Shown: positions 24,839-33,188, numbered from the stretch's first letter. The stretch: DNA of 64,000 nucleotides from Pseudoduganella flava (GCF_007830495.1 NZ_VLKW01000009.1:238065-302064), one strand, 5' to 3'. A program made the numbers and translations. Notes: generated by a model from the sequence alone, not told the origin.

Positions 24839-25380
24839 CAGCCCTTGCGGGAGAACTTCGCGGTCAGCTGTTCCAGCTTTTCCTGGCGGCGGCGGGCCGC
24901 TTCCTCGGCGGCCTGGGCTTCGCGCTCAGCCTTCTTGCGGTCGGCCTCCTTGCGGAAGCGTTCGGCCAGCGTGTCCTTGGCGTGCTTGCGGTGCACGTCC
25001 GTGACTTCGGCGCCCTGCGTGCCGTCCAGGTTGAAGCGGACGGTGGCTTTTTCCATCGCGCGCAGGTAGCGCTGCGAACCCGTGTGGATACCCAGCGCGG
25101 CGCGCATCAGCTTGCGGTCGATGTCCGGCATTTGCGCGAGGATCTGCTTGTCGATGCCGATCGCCAGCGGCAGGCAATCCCGGAATGGCGGGAATTGCTG
25201 GGCGAGCTGCTTGAGCAGCGCGCGGGCGCTCGGTGCCTGGGCCGTACCGGCTGCGGCGGGCGCGGCAGCAGCAGTGGTAGCAGGGGTGGCGGAGGCGGGC
25301 GCGGCGGAGGTGGCGTCGTTCGCAGCGGAGTCGCCTGCGGCGGATTCGTTCGCGGTCTCGGGGGTAAGGCTGGTATTCAT
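24838..25380 (-). CDS. ProQ/FinO-domain RNA-binding protein
   Basis: This 180-residue protein has a low-complexity Ala/Thr/Ser-rich N-terminus (about 1-50). A ProQ/FinO domain follows (about 50-135: ALLKQLAQQFPPFRDCLPLA, then IGIDKQIL and ALGIHTGSQRYLRAM). A strongly charged coiled tail (KEADRKKAEREAQAAEEAAR) ends the protein. The family binds structured sRNAs and mRNA 3' ends. It is translationally coupled to a 3'-5' exonuclease. Confidence 0.9.
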   Translation of the reverse strand: MNTSLTPETANESAAGDSAANDATSAAPASATPATTAAAAPAAAGTAQAPSARALLKQLAQQFPPFRDCLPLAIGIDKQILAQMPDIDRKLMRAALGIHTGSQRYLRAMEKATVRFNLDGTQGAEVTDVHRKHAKDTLAERFRKEADRKKAEREAQAAEEAARRRQEKLEQLTAKFSRKG

Positions 25381-25502
25381 CGAACATCAATGGTTAAGCA
25401 AGAGGCGCCAGCATACCATGCGGGACGGTGCGGCGCGTTGCATTTTTCCTCACGATGCCGATTTGGCCACGCGCGTTGGCAGGCAACTATCGAACTGTCA
25501 GC

Positions 25503-25531
25503 GTGTCAAGCAGTGCCAAAGCGTGTATAAT
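25503..25531 (+). promoter_or_regulatory. Candidate sigma-70 promoter for rpoD leader
   Basis: A perfect TATAAT (25526-25531) lies 17 bp downstream of GTGTCA (25503-25508, four of six bases matching TTGACA). Transcription would begin about 25538-25540, some 310 nt before the rpoD start codon. Confidence 0.6.
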
Positions 25532-25539
25532 GGCCGACG

Positions 25540-25746
25540 CACCACAGACAGGACGGTGCAGATTCAGTCTGGTAAGGAGTGTCTGGTAAGAAGGTCAACG
25601 CGGTCCCCTGCACAGGGCGTTTCGCATGCCGGCAAGCGTGATCGCCTGCCGCGACGGGGCAGGCCCCTCTTCTGTTCACACGGAGCTGTTCACACTGAGT
25701 TACCCACGGAACGAGCTGATAACAAAGCCCACTTGCGGGCTTTTTT
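25540..25746 (+). ncRNA. Candidate structured leader or small RNA upstream of rpoD
   Basis: Between the promoter and a canonical intrinsic terminator lies about 205 nt with no gene. It contains direct repeats GTCTGGTAAG (25568-25577 and 25581-25590) and a perfect 7-bp hairpin GCCTGCC/GGCAGGC (25644-25664). It ends in the terminator at 25724-25746. It could be an independent small RNA or an attenuated 5' leader of rpoD. I do not recognise the RNA family. Confidence 0.35.
25724..25746 (+). terminator. Intrinsic terminator in the rpoD leader
   Basis: AAAGCCC, ACTTGC loop, GGGCTTT, then a run of T. The stem is perfect and precedes the rpoD start by about 105 bp, so it either ends a short RNA or attenuates rpoD. 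Confidence 0.75.
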
Positions 25747-25850
25747 CATTCCGGATGATCCCCATTTACGTCCCAACGGGGCCTGCAGCGCAGGCCGCGG
25801 TGGATTGTTCAATTGCGCAGTGCCGGGCCAGGCACGAAAAGAGATATTTG

Positions 25851-28313
25851 ATGACGACGAAAACGCCGAAGACCTTAACGCTGTCCGCCAAGAAGCCGCG
25901 CGCCGAAGCCGCGCCGCTGACGGTGCCGAAGACCACCTTATCCTATGTGATCGACAGTGCGCAAGAGGCCACCGGCAAAGTGACCGTCGTGAAGAAGAAG
26001 ACGCGCCTGGCTACGCTGTCGGCGGCCGACACCGCGGCCGAACCGATCGTGGCCGAAGCGGCCGCGGGCGCGGTGGAAGAGCCGAAGAAGGCGACGCGCA
26101 AGTCCGCCGCTGCCGCTGCCGCTGCCGGTGCCGGTGCCGACGAGGCCGCGCCGAAGGCCGTGCGCGTGCGCAAGGCCAAGGCCGATGCCGCGACGGCATC
26201 GCCGACCGCGCCGGCCGCCGTCAGCCAGGTGACCGATGCGGCCACCTTGGCATCGATCGACACGTCCGGCTACCTGCTGCCTTCCGTGAAGGTGCCGGGC
26301 CGCCGCGGCCGCAAGCCGAGCGAGTTCACCCCCGAGAACGATGAAGTGGCGGCACTGAACGCCGTCGAACGCGCCGAACTGAAGGCCGCGTCGAAGGCGC
26401 GCGAGCGCAAGGCGAAGGGCCTGGACCCGTTCGGCGGTGAAGCCGGCATGTCGCAGGAAGACCTGGAAAAGCGCCGCCAGCAGTTCAAGAACCTGATCAA
26501 CATGGGCAAGGACCGCGGCTTCCTGACCTATGCCGAGATCAACGACCAGCTGCCCGAGAACATCGTCGATCCGGAAGCGATCGAAGGCATCATCGCCACG
26601 TTCAACGACATGGGCATCGCCGTCTACGAGCGCGCCCCCGATGCGGAAGCGCTGCTGCTGTCCGATAACGTGCCCACTGCCGCCTCCGACGACGAAGTGG
26701 AAGCGGCCGCCGCGACCGCGCTGTCGACGGTCGATTCCGACTTCGGCCGCACGACCGACCCGGTGCGCATGTACATGCGCGAGATGGGCGCCGTGGCGCT
26801 GCTGACGCGCGAAGGCGAGATCGAGATCGCCAAGCGCATCGAGGAAGGCCTGCGCGACATGATCCAGGCCATCTCGCAATGCCCGACGACGATCGGCGAG
26901 ATCGTCACGCTGGCCGAGAAGATCGAGAACGACGAGCTGAAGGTCGACGACGTCGTCGACGGCTTCGTCGATCCGGAAGAAGCGTCCGCCCCGGTGGCCG
27001 CGCCTGCCGCTTCGTCCTCCCACGACGACGACGAAGAAGAGCTGGAAGACGAGGAAGAGGAAGAGGGGGACGTCAACGGCGGCGCCGCCGGCTTCTCCAC
27101 CGAACAGCTGGCGCAGCTGAAGGTCGACGCGCTGGAGCGCTTCGCCGTCATCTCGGCGCAGTGCGACAAGATGCGCAAGGCCGCCTACGGCTCGGCCGCC
27201 TACCTGAAGGCGCAGAACACGATTTCCACCGAGCTGCTGGGCATCCGCTTCACCGCGAAGGTTGTCGAGAAGCTGTGCGACACGCTGCGCGGCCAGATGG
27301 AGCAGGTGCGCGGCATCGAGCGCGCCGTGCTGGAGCTGTGCGTGAACCGCTGCGGCATGCCGCGCGCCCACTTCATCAAGGTCTTCCCGGGCAACGAGAC
27401 GAACCTGGACTGGGTCGACGGCGAAGTGAACGCGGGCCATCCGTACAGCGCGGTGCTGGGCCGTAACGTCCCGGCCATCAAGGAACTGCAGAACAAGATG
27501 ATCGACCTGCAGGAACGCGTGCAGCTGCCGCTGGCCGACCTGCGCAAGATTAACAAGCAGATGGCCGCCGGCGAGAAGCGCGCCCGCCACGCCAAGCGCG
27601 AAATGACCGTGGCCAACTTGCGCCTGGTGATCTCGATCGCGAAGAAGTACATCAACCGCGGCCTGCAGTTCCTGGACCTGATCCAGGAAGGGAACATTGG
27701 CCTCCTGAAGGCGGTGGACAAGTTCGAATACCGCCGCGGCTACAAGTTCTCGACGTATGCGACGTGGTGGATCCGCCAGGCGATCACCCGCTCGATCGCC
27801 GACATGGCCCGCACGATCCGCGTGCCGGTGCACATGATCGAGACGATCAACAAGATGAACCGCATCAGCCGCCAGATCATGCAGGAGACGGGCAGCGAAC
27901 CGGACATGGCGACCCTGGCCGCCAAGATGGAGATGCCGGAATCGAAGGTGCGCGAGATCATGAAGATCGCCAAGGAGCCGATTTCGATGGAAACGCCGAT
28001 GGGCGAGGACGGCGATTCGCAGCTGGGCGACTTCATCGAGGACAACACCACGCTGGCCCCGCTGGACGCCGCGCTGCACGCGTCGATGCGCAACGTGATC
28101 AAGGAAGTGCTGGACTCGCTGACGCCGCGCGAAGCGAAGGTGCTGCGCATGCGCTACGGCGTCGAGATGTCGAACGACCACACGCTGGAAGAAGTGGGCA
28201 AGCAGTTCGACGTGACGCGCGAACGTATCCGCCAGATCGAGGCAAAGGCGATGAGCAAGCTGCGCCAGCCGTCGCGCTCGGACAAGCTGAAGACGTTCCT
28301 GACGCAGAACTGA
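25851..28313 (+). CDS. rpoD: RNA polymerase primary sigma factor RpoD (sigma-70), long form
   Basis: This 820-residue protein is much longer than E. coli RpoD (613). Residues 1-150 are Lys/Ala/Glu-rich low complexity. Region 1.1 starts near SQEDLEKRRQQFKNLINMGK. Region 1.2 is DPVRMYMREMGAVALLTREG. The non-conserved region carries an acidic run (DDDEEELEDEEEEEGD). Region 2 has the -10-binding FEYRRGYKFSTYATWWIRQA. Region 3 follows, and region 4 has the -35-binding helix TLEEVGKQFDVTRERIRQIE. The ATG at 25851 fits the local GAGA-type ribosome site; longer in-frame extensions run into the terminator-bearing leader. Confidence 0.96.
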   Translation: MTTKTPKTLTLSAKKPRAEAAPLTVPKTTLSYVIDSAQEATGKVTVVKKKTRLATLSAADTAAEPIVAEAAAGAVEEPKKATRKSAAAAAAAGAGADEAAPKAVRVRKAKADAATASPTAPAAVSQVTDAATLASIDTSGYLLPSVKVPGRRGRKPSEFTPENDEVAALNAVERAELKAASKARERKAKGLDPFGGEAGMSQEDLEKRRQQFKNLINMGKDRGFLTYAEINDQLPENIVDPEAIEGIIATFNDMGIAVYERAPDAEALLLSDNVPTAASDDEVEAAAATALSTVDSDFGRTTDPVRMYMREMGAVALLTREGEIEIAKRIEEGLRDMIQAISQCPTTIGEIVTLAEKIENDELKVDDVVDGFVDPEEASAPVAAPAASSSHDDDEEELEDEEEEEGDVNGGAAGFSTEQLAQLKVDALERFAVISAQCDKMRKAAYGSAAYLKAQNTISTELLGIRFTAKVVEKLCDTLRGQMEQVRGIERAVLELCVNRCGMPRAHFIKVFPGNETNLDWVDGEVNAGHPYSAVLGRNVPAIKELQNKMIDLQERVQLPLADLRKINKQMAAGEKRARHAKREMTVANLRLVISIAKKYINRGLQFLDLIQEGNIGLLKAVDKFEYRRGYKFSTYATWWIRQAITRSIADMARTIRVPVHMIETINKMNRISRQIMQETGSEPDMATLAAKMEMPESKVREIMKIAKEPISMETPMGEDGDSQLGDFIEDNTTLAPLDAALHASMRNVIKEVLDSLTPREAKVLRMRYGVEMSNDHTLEEVGKQFDVTRERIRQIEAKAMSKLRQPSRSDKLKTFLTQN

Positions 28314-28330
28314 TCGCTCTCTGCGGATGC

Positions 28331-28364
28331 AAAAAGGAAGCCTGTCGCGGCTTCCTTTTTTTTT
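28331..28364 (+). terminator. Intrinsic terminator after rpoD
   Basis: AAAAAGGAAGCC, TGTCGC loop, GGCTTCC followed by nine or more T. The stem is perfect and lies 17 bp after the rpoD stop codon. Confidence 0.9.
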
Positions 28365-28422
28365 GTCCACGCAGCGGATCGGAGTAGATTTACGCCATCG
28401 TCCATCCGCTTCGGAGGTCATC

Positions 28423-28827
28423 ATGGCGCGCACCGCCCGCTGCACTTGCGGCCAGCTCAGCATCACGGTCGAAGGCGAACCGCTGCGTGTCGCCGTCTGT
28501 CACTGCCTGGCGTGCCAAAGCAGGACGGGCAGCGTGTTCGCGACGCTGGCATCGTTCCCGGTGCCGTACCAGGTGACCGGCCGTGCAACCGAATACGTGC
28601 GTACGGGCGATCACGGCACGCGCTTCGTGTTCCGTTTCTGCCCCGTCTGCGGCACCAATCTTTACGACACGGAGGAGGGCGTCGACGACGTCGTCAGCGT
28701 GTCGGTCGGCGCGTTCGGCGACCCGTCGTTCCCAGCGCCGCAAGTGTCCGTGTACGACTGTCGCCGGCATCCGTGGGTCACGCTGCCGCCGGGTGTGCGG
28801 GTGTTCGACCGCGATCCGCCAGGATGA
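28423..28827 (+). CDS. GFA-family (glutathione-dependent formaldehyde-activating-like) zinc protein
   Basis: This 134-residue protein has the GFA/CENP-V cysteine set: C7-x-C9, C26-x-C28-xx-C31 and C73-xx-C76 in FRFCPVCG. These bind two zinc ions. Most members have unknown substrates; only some add glutathione to formaldehyde. The ribosome site CGGAGG precedes the ATG. It sits alone after the rpoD terminator. Confidence 0.9.
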   Translation: MARTARCTCGQLSITVEGEPLRVAVCHCLACQSRTGSVFATLASFPVPYQVTGRATEYVRTGDHGTRFVFRFCPVCGTNLYDTEEGVDDVVSVSVGAFGDPSFPAPQVSVYDCRRHPWVTLPPGVRVFDRDPPG

Positions 28828-28844
28828 TGGAGCTTGCCCCCATC

Positions 28845-29642
28845 TCAGCGGTGGAACACGATCCGGTCATCCACCATGTACAGCTCGCACTCGCGGCCCG
28901 CGTACTCCTTGCACATCTGGAGTGCGCGCTGCACCGGGTCCGCCGGGTAGCGCTTGTCCTCCGGCTGCGTGCCGCTGACGGACACCGAATAGCCGTTCTG
29001 CGAGATTGCGAACGCGCGCGGCAGCGGCTTGGTGAGGAAGGTGCGGAAGCGTTCCTGGCCTTTCGCGGGCAGGTAGGGCACCGGTTCGTCGAGGGCAGGC
29101 ACCGGCGCCGCGGCCCGGTGCACGGGCGGGGCCAGCGCGATCGCATCCTCGGCCTGCACGCAGACGCCGGCCTGTGCGCCGCGCAGCGCGAACGCCTGCG
29201 CGCCGGCCGGCGGCGTGCCCGTCGCATGTTCCACCAGCGCGACCCGGCATTCGTCGGGCGCCAGTTGGGCGTCGTACGCCTTGCCGGATTCCGGCGTGAA
29301 GCGCACCGCCGTCGCGCAGGTGCCGATGCGCACCGCGCGGCCCGTGCCGGTCGACACGACACCCTGCGACACATGCGTGTTCACGACCAGGTAGACGGGC
29401 GCGCCGGCGCGGATGGCGGCCTGCTTGTGGCGCCCGCCGATGTTCGTCGTGATCGTCAGCTGGCCGCTGTTGGCGCTCTTTTGCTGGCACGGGTTGTCGT
29501 ACACCCACCAGTTCGTGGCGGCCGTCAGCGTCGCCTCGCCGTCGATGTTGACGGTGGCCTGCGGGTCGGTGGCGTTCGGCGCCTGGTAGGTGGAGCACGC
29601 GGCCAGCGCGGCCGCCAGAAGGAGAATGAAGCCTCGTTTCAT
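28845..29642 (-). CDS. Hypothetical lipoprotein
   Basis: This 265-residue protein has a type II signal peptide ending in the lipobox LAAC (about residues 13-17). An N-terminal beta-rich region holds many charged loops, and it ends with a C-terminal YPADPVQRALQMCKEYAGRE segment. No catalytic motif is recognised. The ATG at 29642 gives a correct lipoprotein signal, whereas 21 extra codons upstream would not. It is probably attached to the inner or outer membrane in the periplasm. Confidence 0.8.
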   Translation of the reverse strand: MKRGFILLLAAALAACSTYQAPNATDPQATVNIDGEATLTAATNWWVYDNPCQQKSANSGQLTITTNIGGRHKQAAIRAGAPVYLVVNTHVSQGVVSTGTGRAVRIGTCATAVRFTPESGKAYDAQLAPDECRVALVEHATGTPPAGAQAFALRGAQAGVCVQAEDAIALAPPVHRAAAPVPALDEPVPYLPAKGQERFRTFLTKPLPRAFAISQNGYSVSVSGTQPEDKRYPADPVQRALQMCKEYAGRECELYMVDDRIVFHR

Positions 29643-29673
29643 CGAAGTCGCATTGTAAATTGAAGGGAATCGT

Positions 29674-30768
29674 TCAATACGCCGCCGGCCTGCCCAGCAG
29701 GCCATGCCGCCAGTGCAGCCAGCCGCGCCGCAGGCACCATGCGACCAGGGCCGCCAGCAGCACCATCAGCAGGTAGTCCGTTGCCGTCTTCTTGTACGTC
29801 AGGTCGATCGTCGACGGCACGGCGAATGCCTTGTACTTGTGGCCCGTGTAGTGTGCGCCGACGACCTTGCCGTCGTCCGTGATCCGGCCCGTTTCGTACA
29901 GGCTGTGGCGGTTCGGGTGGATGCGCATCCGGCCATCCTTGTAGACGAAGGTCAGCGGTGCGTTGTCCTTGAAGCGGATCGTGCCGACGACGTCGCCGGC
30001 CGCGTTGATGCCGGTGGCGTAGCTGTTGCCCTGGTTGATCAGCGCGCCCAGGTCGACCATCCGTGTGCCGTCGAACAGGAACGCATGCCACTTGTGGTCC
30101 GCCGTCTCGGCGGCGCCGACCACGAGGCCGCTGTCGTTGACGGCGGTGGCGGCGCTGATCCGGCCACCCAGCGTGCCCAGGTCGCGCAGGCCGCCGGCGG
30201 GCGTCCACACGAACGCGTGGCGGTAGCCGTTCTCCAGCTGCGCCGCGCCGACGACGGTGCCGCCGTTGTTGATGCCCGTCGCATAGCTGTTCTTGCCGCC
30301 GAACGTGCCCAGGTCGCGCATCCGCGTGCCATCGTGCACGAAGGCGTGGAAGCTGCCGTCCGCGACATCCGCATAGCCGGCCACGTGGCCGGCCTGGTTC
30401 AAAGCGATGGCCAGGCTGCTGGCGCCGCCCAGCGTGCCCAGGTCGTGCATGCCGGTGCCGCGCTGCCAGCGGAACGCACGCCAGCGGTTGCCGCCATCCA
30501 GCGCGCCGCCGACGACGGTGCCGGCACCGTTGATCGCGGTGGCATAGCTGTCCGTGCCGCCCAGCGTGCCAAGGTCGATCGTCTCGTCACCGTGGTGGAC
30601 GACGGCGCGCCGCTGGCCGTCCTCGGTGCGGATCTCGCCGGCGATCAGGCCGGCGGGGTTGATGTCGGCGGCCAGGCTTTGCTCCGCACGGCGTTCGCCG
30701 AAGCCCGTCTGGGCCGGCGCGGCGCCGTGGATCAACAAGGCTGCGAGGAGGATCGACACAGTGCGCAT
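29674..30768 (-). CDS. HAF-repeat exported protein with C-terminal membrane anchor
   Basis: This 364-residue protein has a signal peptide (MRTVSILLAALLIHGAAPAQ). Five to six HAF repeats of about 40 residues follow, each carrying DLGTLGG or a close variant followed by A-x-x-IN-x-x-G-x-V-V-G. The C-terminus has a hydrophobic stretch (DYLLMVLLAALVAWCLRRG) with an Arg/His-rich tail. This is reminiscent of, but not identical to, a PEP-CTERM sorting tail, since no PEP motif is present. The HAF repeats make a beta-propeller-like surface protein. A perfect inverted repeat lies directly upstream (30804-30840). Confidence 0.87.
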   Translation of the reverse strand: MRTVSILLAALLIHGAAPAQTGFGERRAEQSLAADINPAGLIAGEIRTEDGQRRAVVHHGDETIDLGTLGGTDSYATAINGAGTVVGGALDGGNRWRAFRWQRGTGMHDLGTLGGASSLAIALNQAGHVAGYADVADGSFHAFVHDGTRMRDLGTFGGKNSYATGINNGGTVVGAAQLENGYRHAFVWTPAGGLRDLGTLGGRISAATAVNDSGLVVGAAETADHKWHAFLFDGTRMVDLGALINQGNSYATGINAAGDVVGTIRFKDNAPLTFVYKDGRMRIHPNRHSLYETGRITDDGKVVGAHYTGHKYKAFAVPSTIDLTYKKTATDYLLMVLLAALVAWCLRRGWLHWRHGLLGRPAAY

Positions 30769-30803
30769 GCGGGTCTCCGGTCGGTGGTGGTGCCTCCACT
30801 ATA

Positions 30804-30840
30804 CGTGAGAATGATGAAAAAATATTCACACATTCTCACG
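30804..30840. promoter_or_regulatory. Perfect 10-bp inverted repeat upstream of HAF gene
   Basis: CGTGAGAATG (30804-30813) and CATTCTCACG (30831-30840) are exact reverse complements separated by 17 nt. The repeat abuts a minus-strand TATAGT (30798-30803) ahead of the HAF-repeat gene. It could be a repressor operator or, less likely, a hairpin ending the SMP-30 gene, because no U-tract follows. Confidence 0.6.
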
Positions 30841-30851
30841 GCCCGCACGCT

Positions 30852-31775
30852 TCAATAGGGCATGCCGCTGACGTCCAGAGGAACCTGCCACAGCGCGCTC
30901 GCGCCGGTGATGTACAGCGTGGTGCCCTGGCGCCCGCCGAAGGCCACGTTCGTCACCTTCGCGTCGACGCGGATCACGGCCAGCTCGCGCCCTTGCGGCG
31001 TGAACACGCGTACGCGTTTCGCGCCGTGCTCCGTCACGTACAGGTTGCCGTGGCAATCGACCGTCATGCCGTCGCCGCCGTCGATGCCGGCGATCAGCTT
31101 GCGCCCCTGGCCTGGCACGCCGTTCGCGATCTGGTAGGCGCGCACTTCGCCGTCGCTGGCGTTCACGTACAGCGTATCGCCCGAGGGCGACAGCGCGATG
31201 CCGTTCGGGTTGTGCCGGCTGCCGTCCACCAGCGTCACCTTGCCGTCCGTGCCGACCCGGTAGATGCCCGTGACGGGCTGGCCGCCCGGCGCGGCCGCCT
31301 TCTGGTAATCCGGGTCGGTGAAGTAGATCGTGCCGTCGCCGGCGATCGTCATGTCGTTCGGCGAGTTGAACACGTTGCCCGCATAGCGTTCCGCGATCGG
31401 CGTGCGCGCCTTGGTGCCGAGCGCATAGCGCGACAGCGCCTTGTACTTGTGCGTGGCGGCGACGAGGTTGCCCTGCGCGTCGACGGCCAGGCCGTTGCTG
31501 CCGGCATCCTCGAGTACGGTGCTGACGCTGCCGTCCGGCGCCAGCTTGCGGATGCGCGACGGGAACACCCCCGTGTGGCTGAAGTCGGAGAAGTACAGCG
31601 CATCGCCGATCCACACGGGACCTTCGTACAGCTCGGCGCCGCCGAACGTTGGCGCCGCGGCGGCCACACGCTGGGCCGTCAGCTCACCGGATGGCGGCTT
31701 GCCGCAGGCGGCGGCAAGGGACGGCACGTGGGGCAGCAAAGCAAGGACGGCGGCGAAGAGGGGGCGATGGCGCAT
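30852..31775 (-). CDS. SMP-30/gluconolactonase-like beta-propeller protein, exported
   Basis: This 307-residue protein has a signal peptide (MRHRPLFAAVLALLPHVPSL, cleaved near AAA). The six-bladed propeller signatures of the SMP-30/LRE family follow: YEGPVWIGDALYFSD, SPNDMTIAGDGTIYF with a metal-binding Asn, and GGDGMTVDCHGNLYV with the catalytic Asp. It is probably a periplasmic lactonase; the substrate is unknown. It is divergent from the panE-like gene, sharing an operator-containing region. Confidence 0.88.
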   Translation of the reverse strand: MRHRPLFAAVLALLPHVPSLAAACGKPPSGELTAQRVAAAAPTFGGAELYEGPVWIGDALYFSDFSHTGVFPSRIRKLAPDGSVSTVLEDAGSNGLAVDAQGNLVAATHKYKALSRYALGTKARTPIAERYAGNVFNSPNDMTIAGDGTIYFTDPDYQKAAAPGGQPVTGIYRVGTDGKVTLVDGSRHNPNGIALSPSGDTLYVNASDGEVRAYQIANGVPGQGRKLIAGIDGGDGMTVDCHGNLYVTEHGAKRVRVFTPQGRELAVIRVDAKVTNVAFGGRQGTTLYITGASALWQVPLDVSGMPY

Positions 31776-31814
31776 GGTCGGGCTCCTGGGTTGGACGAGC
31801 GATTGTAGGCATGC

Positions 31815-31831
31815 ATTGCATTCGATGCAAT
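31815..31831. promoter_or_regulatory. 17-bp palindrome between SMP-30 and ketopantoate reductase genes
   Basis: ATTGCAT, TCG, ATGCAAT is a perfect 7-bp inverted repeat in the 103-bp divergent region. Its size and symmetry suit a helix-turn-helix dimer binding site. No regulator gene is adjacent. Confidence 0.5.
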
Positions 31832-31878
31832 CGTTTCCACTCCTGCGTTATCATCGCGGGAAACCTGGGGGAGAGACC

Positions 31879-32856
31879 ATGAAGGCATGCATTGTTGGCG
31901 CCGGCGCGATCGGCGGTTTCATCGGCGCGCGGCTGGCCGCGTCGGGCGTGGCGACCAGCGCGCTGGCGCGGGGTGCCACGCTGACCGCGCTGCGCGAACA
32001 CGGCTGGCGCCTGCGCGAGGGCGAGCAGCTGGTGCAGGCGGACGTGCGCGCCACCGAAGATGCCGCGGAGCTGGGCGAGCAGGATATCGTCGTCATCGCC
32101 GTCAAGGGCCCGGCGCTGCGCGACGTGGCGCCGCTGATCGCACCGCTGCTGGGACCGGGCACGGTCGTGCTGCCCGCGATGAACGGCGTGCCGTGGTGGT
32201 TCGCGCAGGGCGCCCAGCCGTTGCCGGGCGGGCCGCTGGATGCCGTCGACCCCGGCGGCCACATCGCCGCCGCGATCCCCTATGAACACCTGCTGGGCTG
32301 CGTCGTGCATGCGTCCGCATCGGCGCCCGAGCCGGGCGTCGTGTGGCACAAGATGGGCAATGGCCTGATCGTCGGCGAGCCGGATGGCGGCGAGTCCGCG
32401 CGGGCGCGCCGCATCGCCGGCATGCTGACGGAGGCGGGATTCGCCGTCACGCTGTCGCCGCGCATCCGCTACGATATCTGGTACAAATTGTGGGGCAATA
32501 TGACGATCAACCCTGTATCGGCCATCACGGGCGCGACGGCGGACCGGCTGCTGGACGACCCGCTGGTATCGAGCTTCTGCATCGCGGCGATGCGCGAGGC
32601 GGCGGCGATCGGCGCACGCATCGGCTGCGCGATCGACGAGACGCCGGAAGACCGGCAGCAGGTGACGCGCAAGCTGGGCGCCTTCCGGACGTCGATGCTG
32701 CAGGACGTGGAGGCGGGCCGGCCGATCGAGTTGGACAGCATCGTCGGCGCGGCGCGCGAGATCGGCCAGCGGGTCGGCATCGCCACACCGAACATCGATG
32801 CGTTGCTCGGCCTCACGCGGCTGTTCGCCCGCATCCGGGGCCTGTATCCTGCCTAG
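31879..32856 (+). CDS. 2-Dehydropantoate 2-reductase-like protein
   Basis: This 325-residue protein belongs to the ApbA/PanE family. It has an N-terminal Rossmann fold with GAGAIGG (8-14), a catalytic Lys in YDIWYKLWGNMTINPVSAIT, and the C-terminal EAGRPIELDSIVGA. The family reduces ketopantoate to pantoate in pantothenate and CoA synthesis. Genomes of this group often carry several paralogues, and no panB or panC gene is near, so the exact substrate is uncertain. The 3' end overlaps the convergent PhnA/YjdM gene by 4 bp. Confidence 0.88.
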   Translation: MKACIVGAGAIGGFIGARLAASGVATSALARGATLTALREHGWRLREGEQLVQADVRATEDAAELGEQDIVVIAVKGPALRDVAPLIAPLLGPGTVVLPAMNGVPWWFAQGAQPLPGGPLDAVDPGGHIAAAIPYEHLLGCVVHASASAPEPGVVWHKMGNGLIVGEPDGGESARARRIAGMLTEAGFAVTLSPRIRYDIWYKLWGNMTINPVSAITGATADRLLDDPLVSSFCIAAMREAAAIGARIGCAIDETPEDRQQVTRKLGAFRTSMLQDVEAGRPIELDSIVGAAREIGQRVGIATPNIDALLGLTRLFARIRGLYPA

Positions 32857-33188
32857 GCCTTGCGCACGAACTCGGACTTCAGGCTCATCGCGCCAAAGCC
32901 GTCGATCTTGCAGTCGATGTCGTGATCGGCATCGACGAGCCGGATGTTCTTGACCTTCGTGCCTTGCTTGATGACGCCGCCGGAGCCCTTCGGCTTCAGG
33001 TCCTTGATCACGGTGACGGTATCGCCGTCCTGCAGCACATTGCCGGAAGCGTCGCGGTACACGCGGGCCGTGTCCGCCGCGGCGGCTTGCGGCGACCACT
33101 CGTGCGCGCACTCGGGGCAGACGAGGTTGGCGCCGTCCTCATAGGTGAATTCGGAACCGCATTGGGGGCAGGAGGGCAGGGTGCTCAT
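32853..33188 (-). CDS. Zinc-ribbon protein YjdM (PhnA family)
   Basis: This 111-residue protein has an N-terminal zinc ribbon (SCPQCGSEFTYE and LVCPECAHEW). It ends with a C-terminal SH3-like beta domain (DGDTVTVIKDLKPKGSGGVI, then KQGTKVKNIRLVDADHDIDC). This is the full-length arrangement of the YjdM/PhnA family. Despite the historical name it is not phosphonoacetate hydrolase, and its function is unclear. The ATG at 33188 is preferred to a 44-codon upstream extension. Confidence 0.92.
   Translation of the reverse strand: MSTLPSCPQCGSEFTYEDGANLVCPECAHEWSPQAAAADTARVYRDASGNVLQDGDTVTVIKDLKPKGSGGVIKQGTKVKNIRLVDADHDIDCKIDGFGAMSLKSEFVRKA

Noticed and set aside
25938..28466. Minus-strand open frame of 842 codons across rpoD
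   Set aside because: rpoD is certain on the plus strand and the antisense product has only His/Arg/Leu-rich filler.
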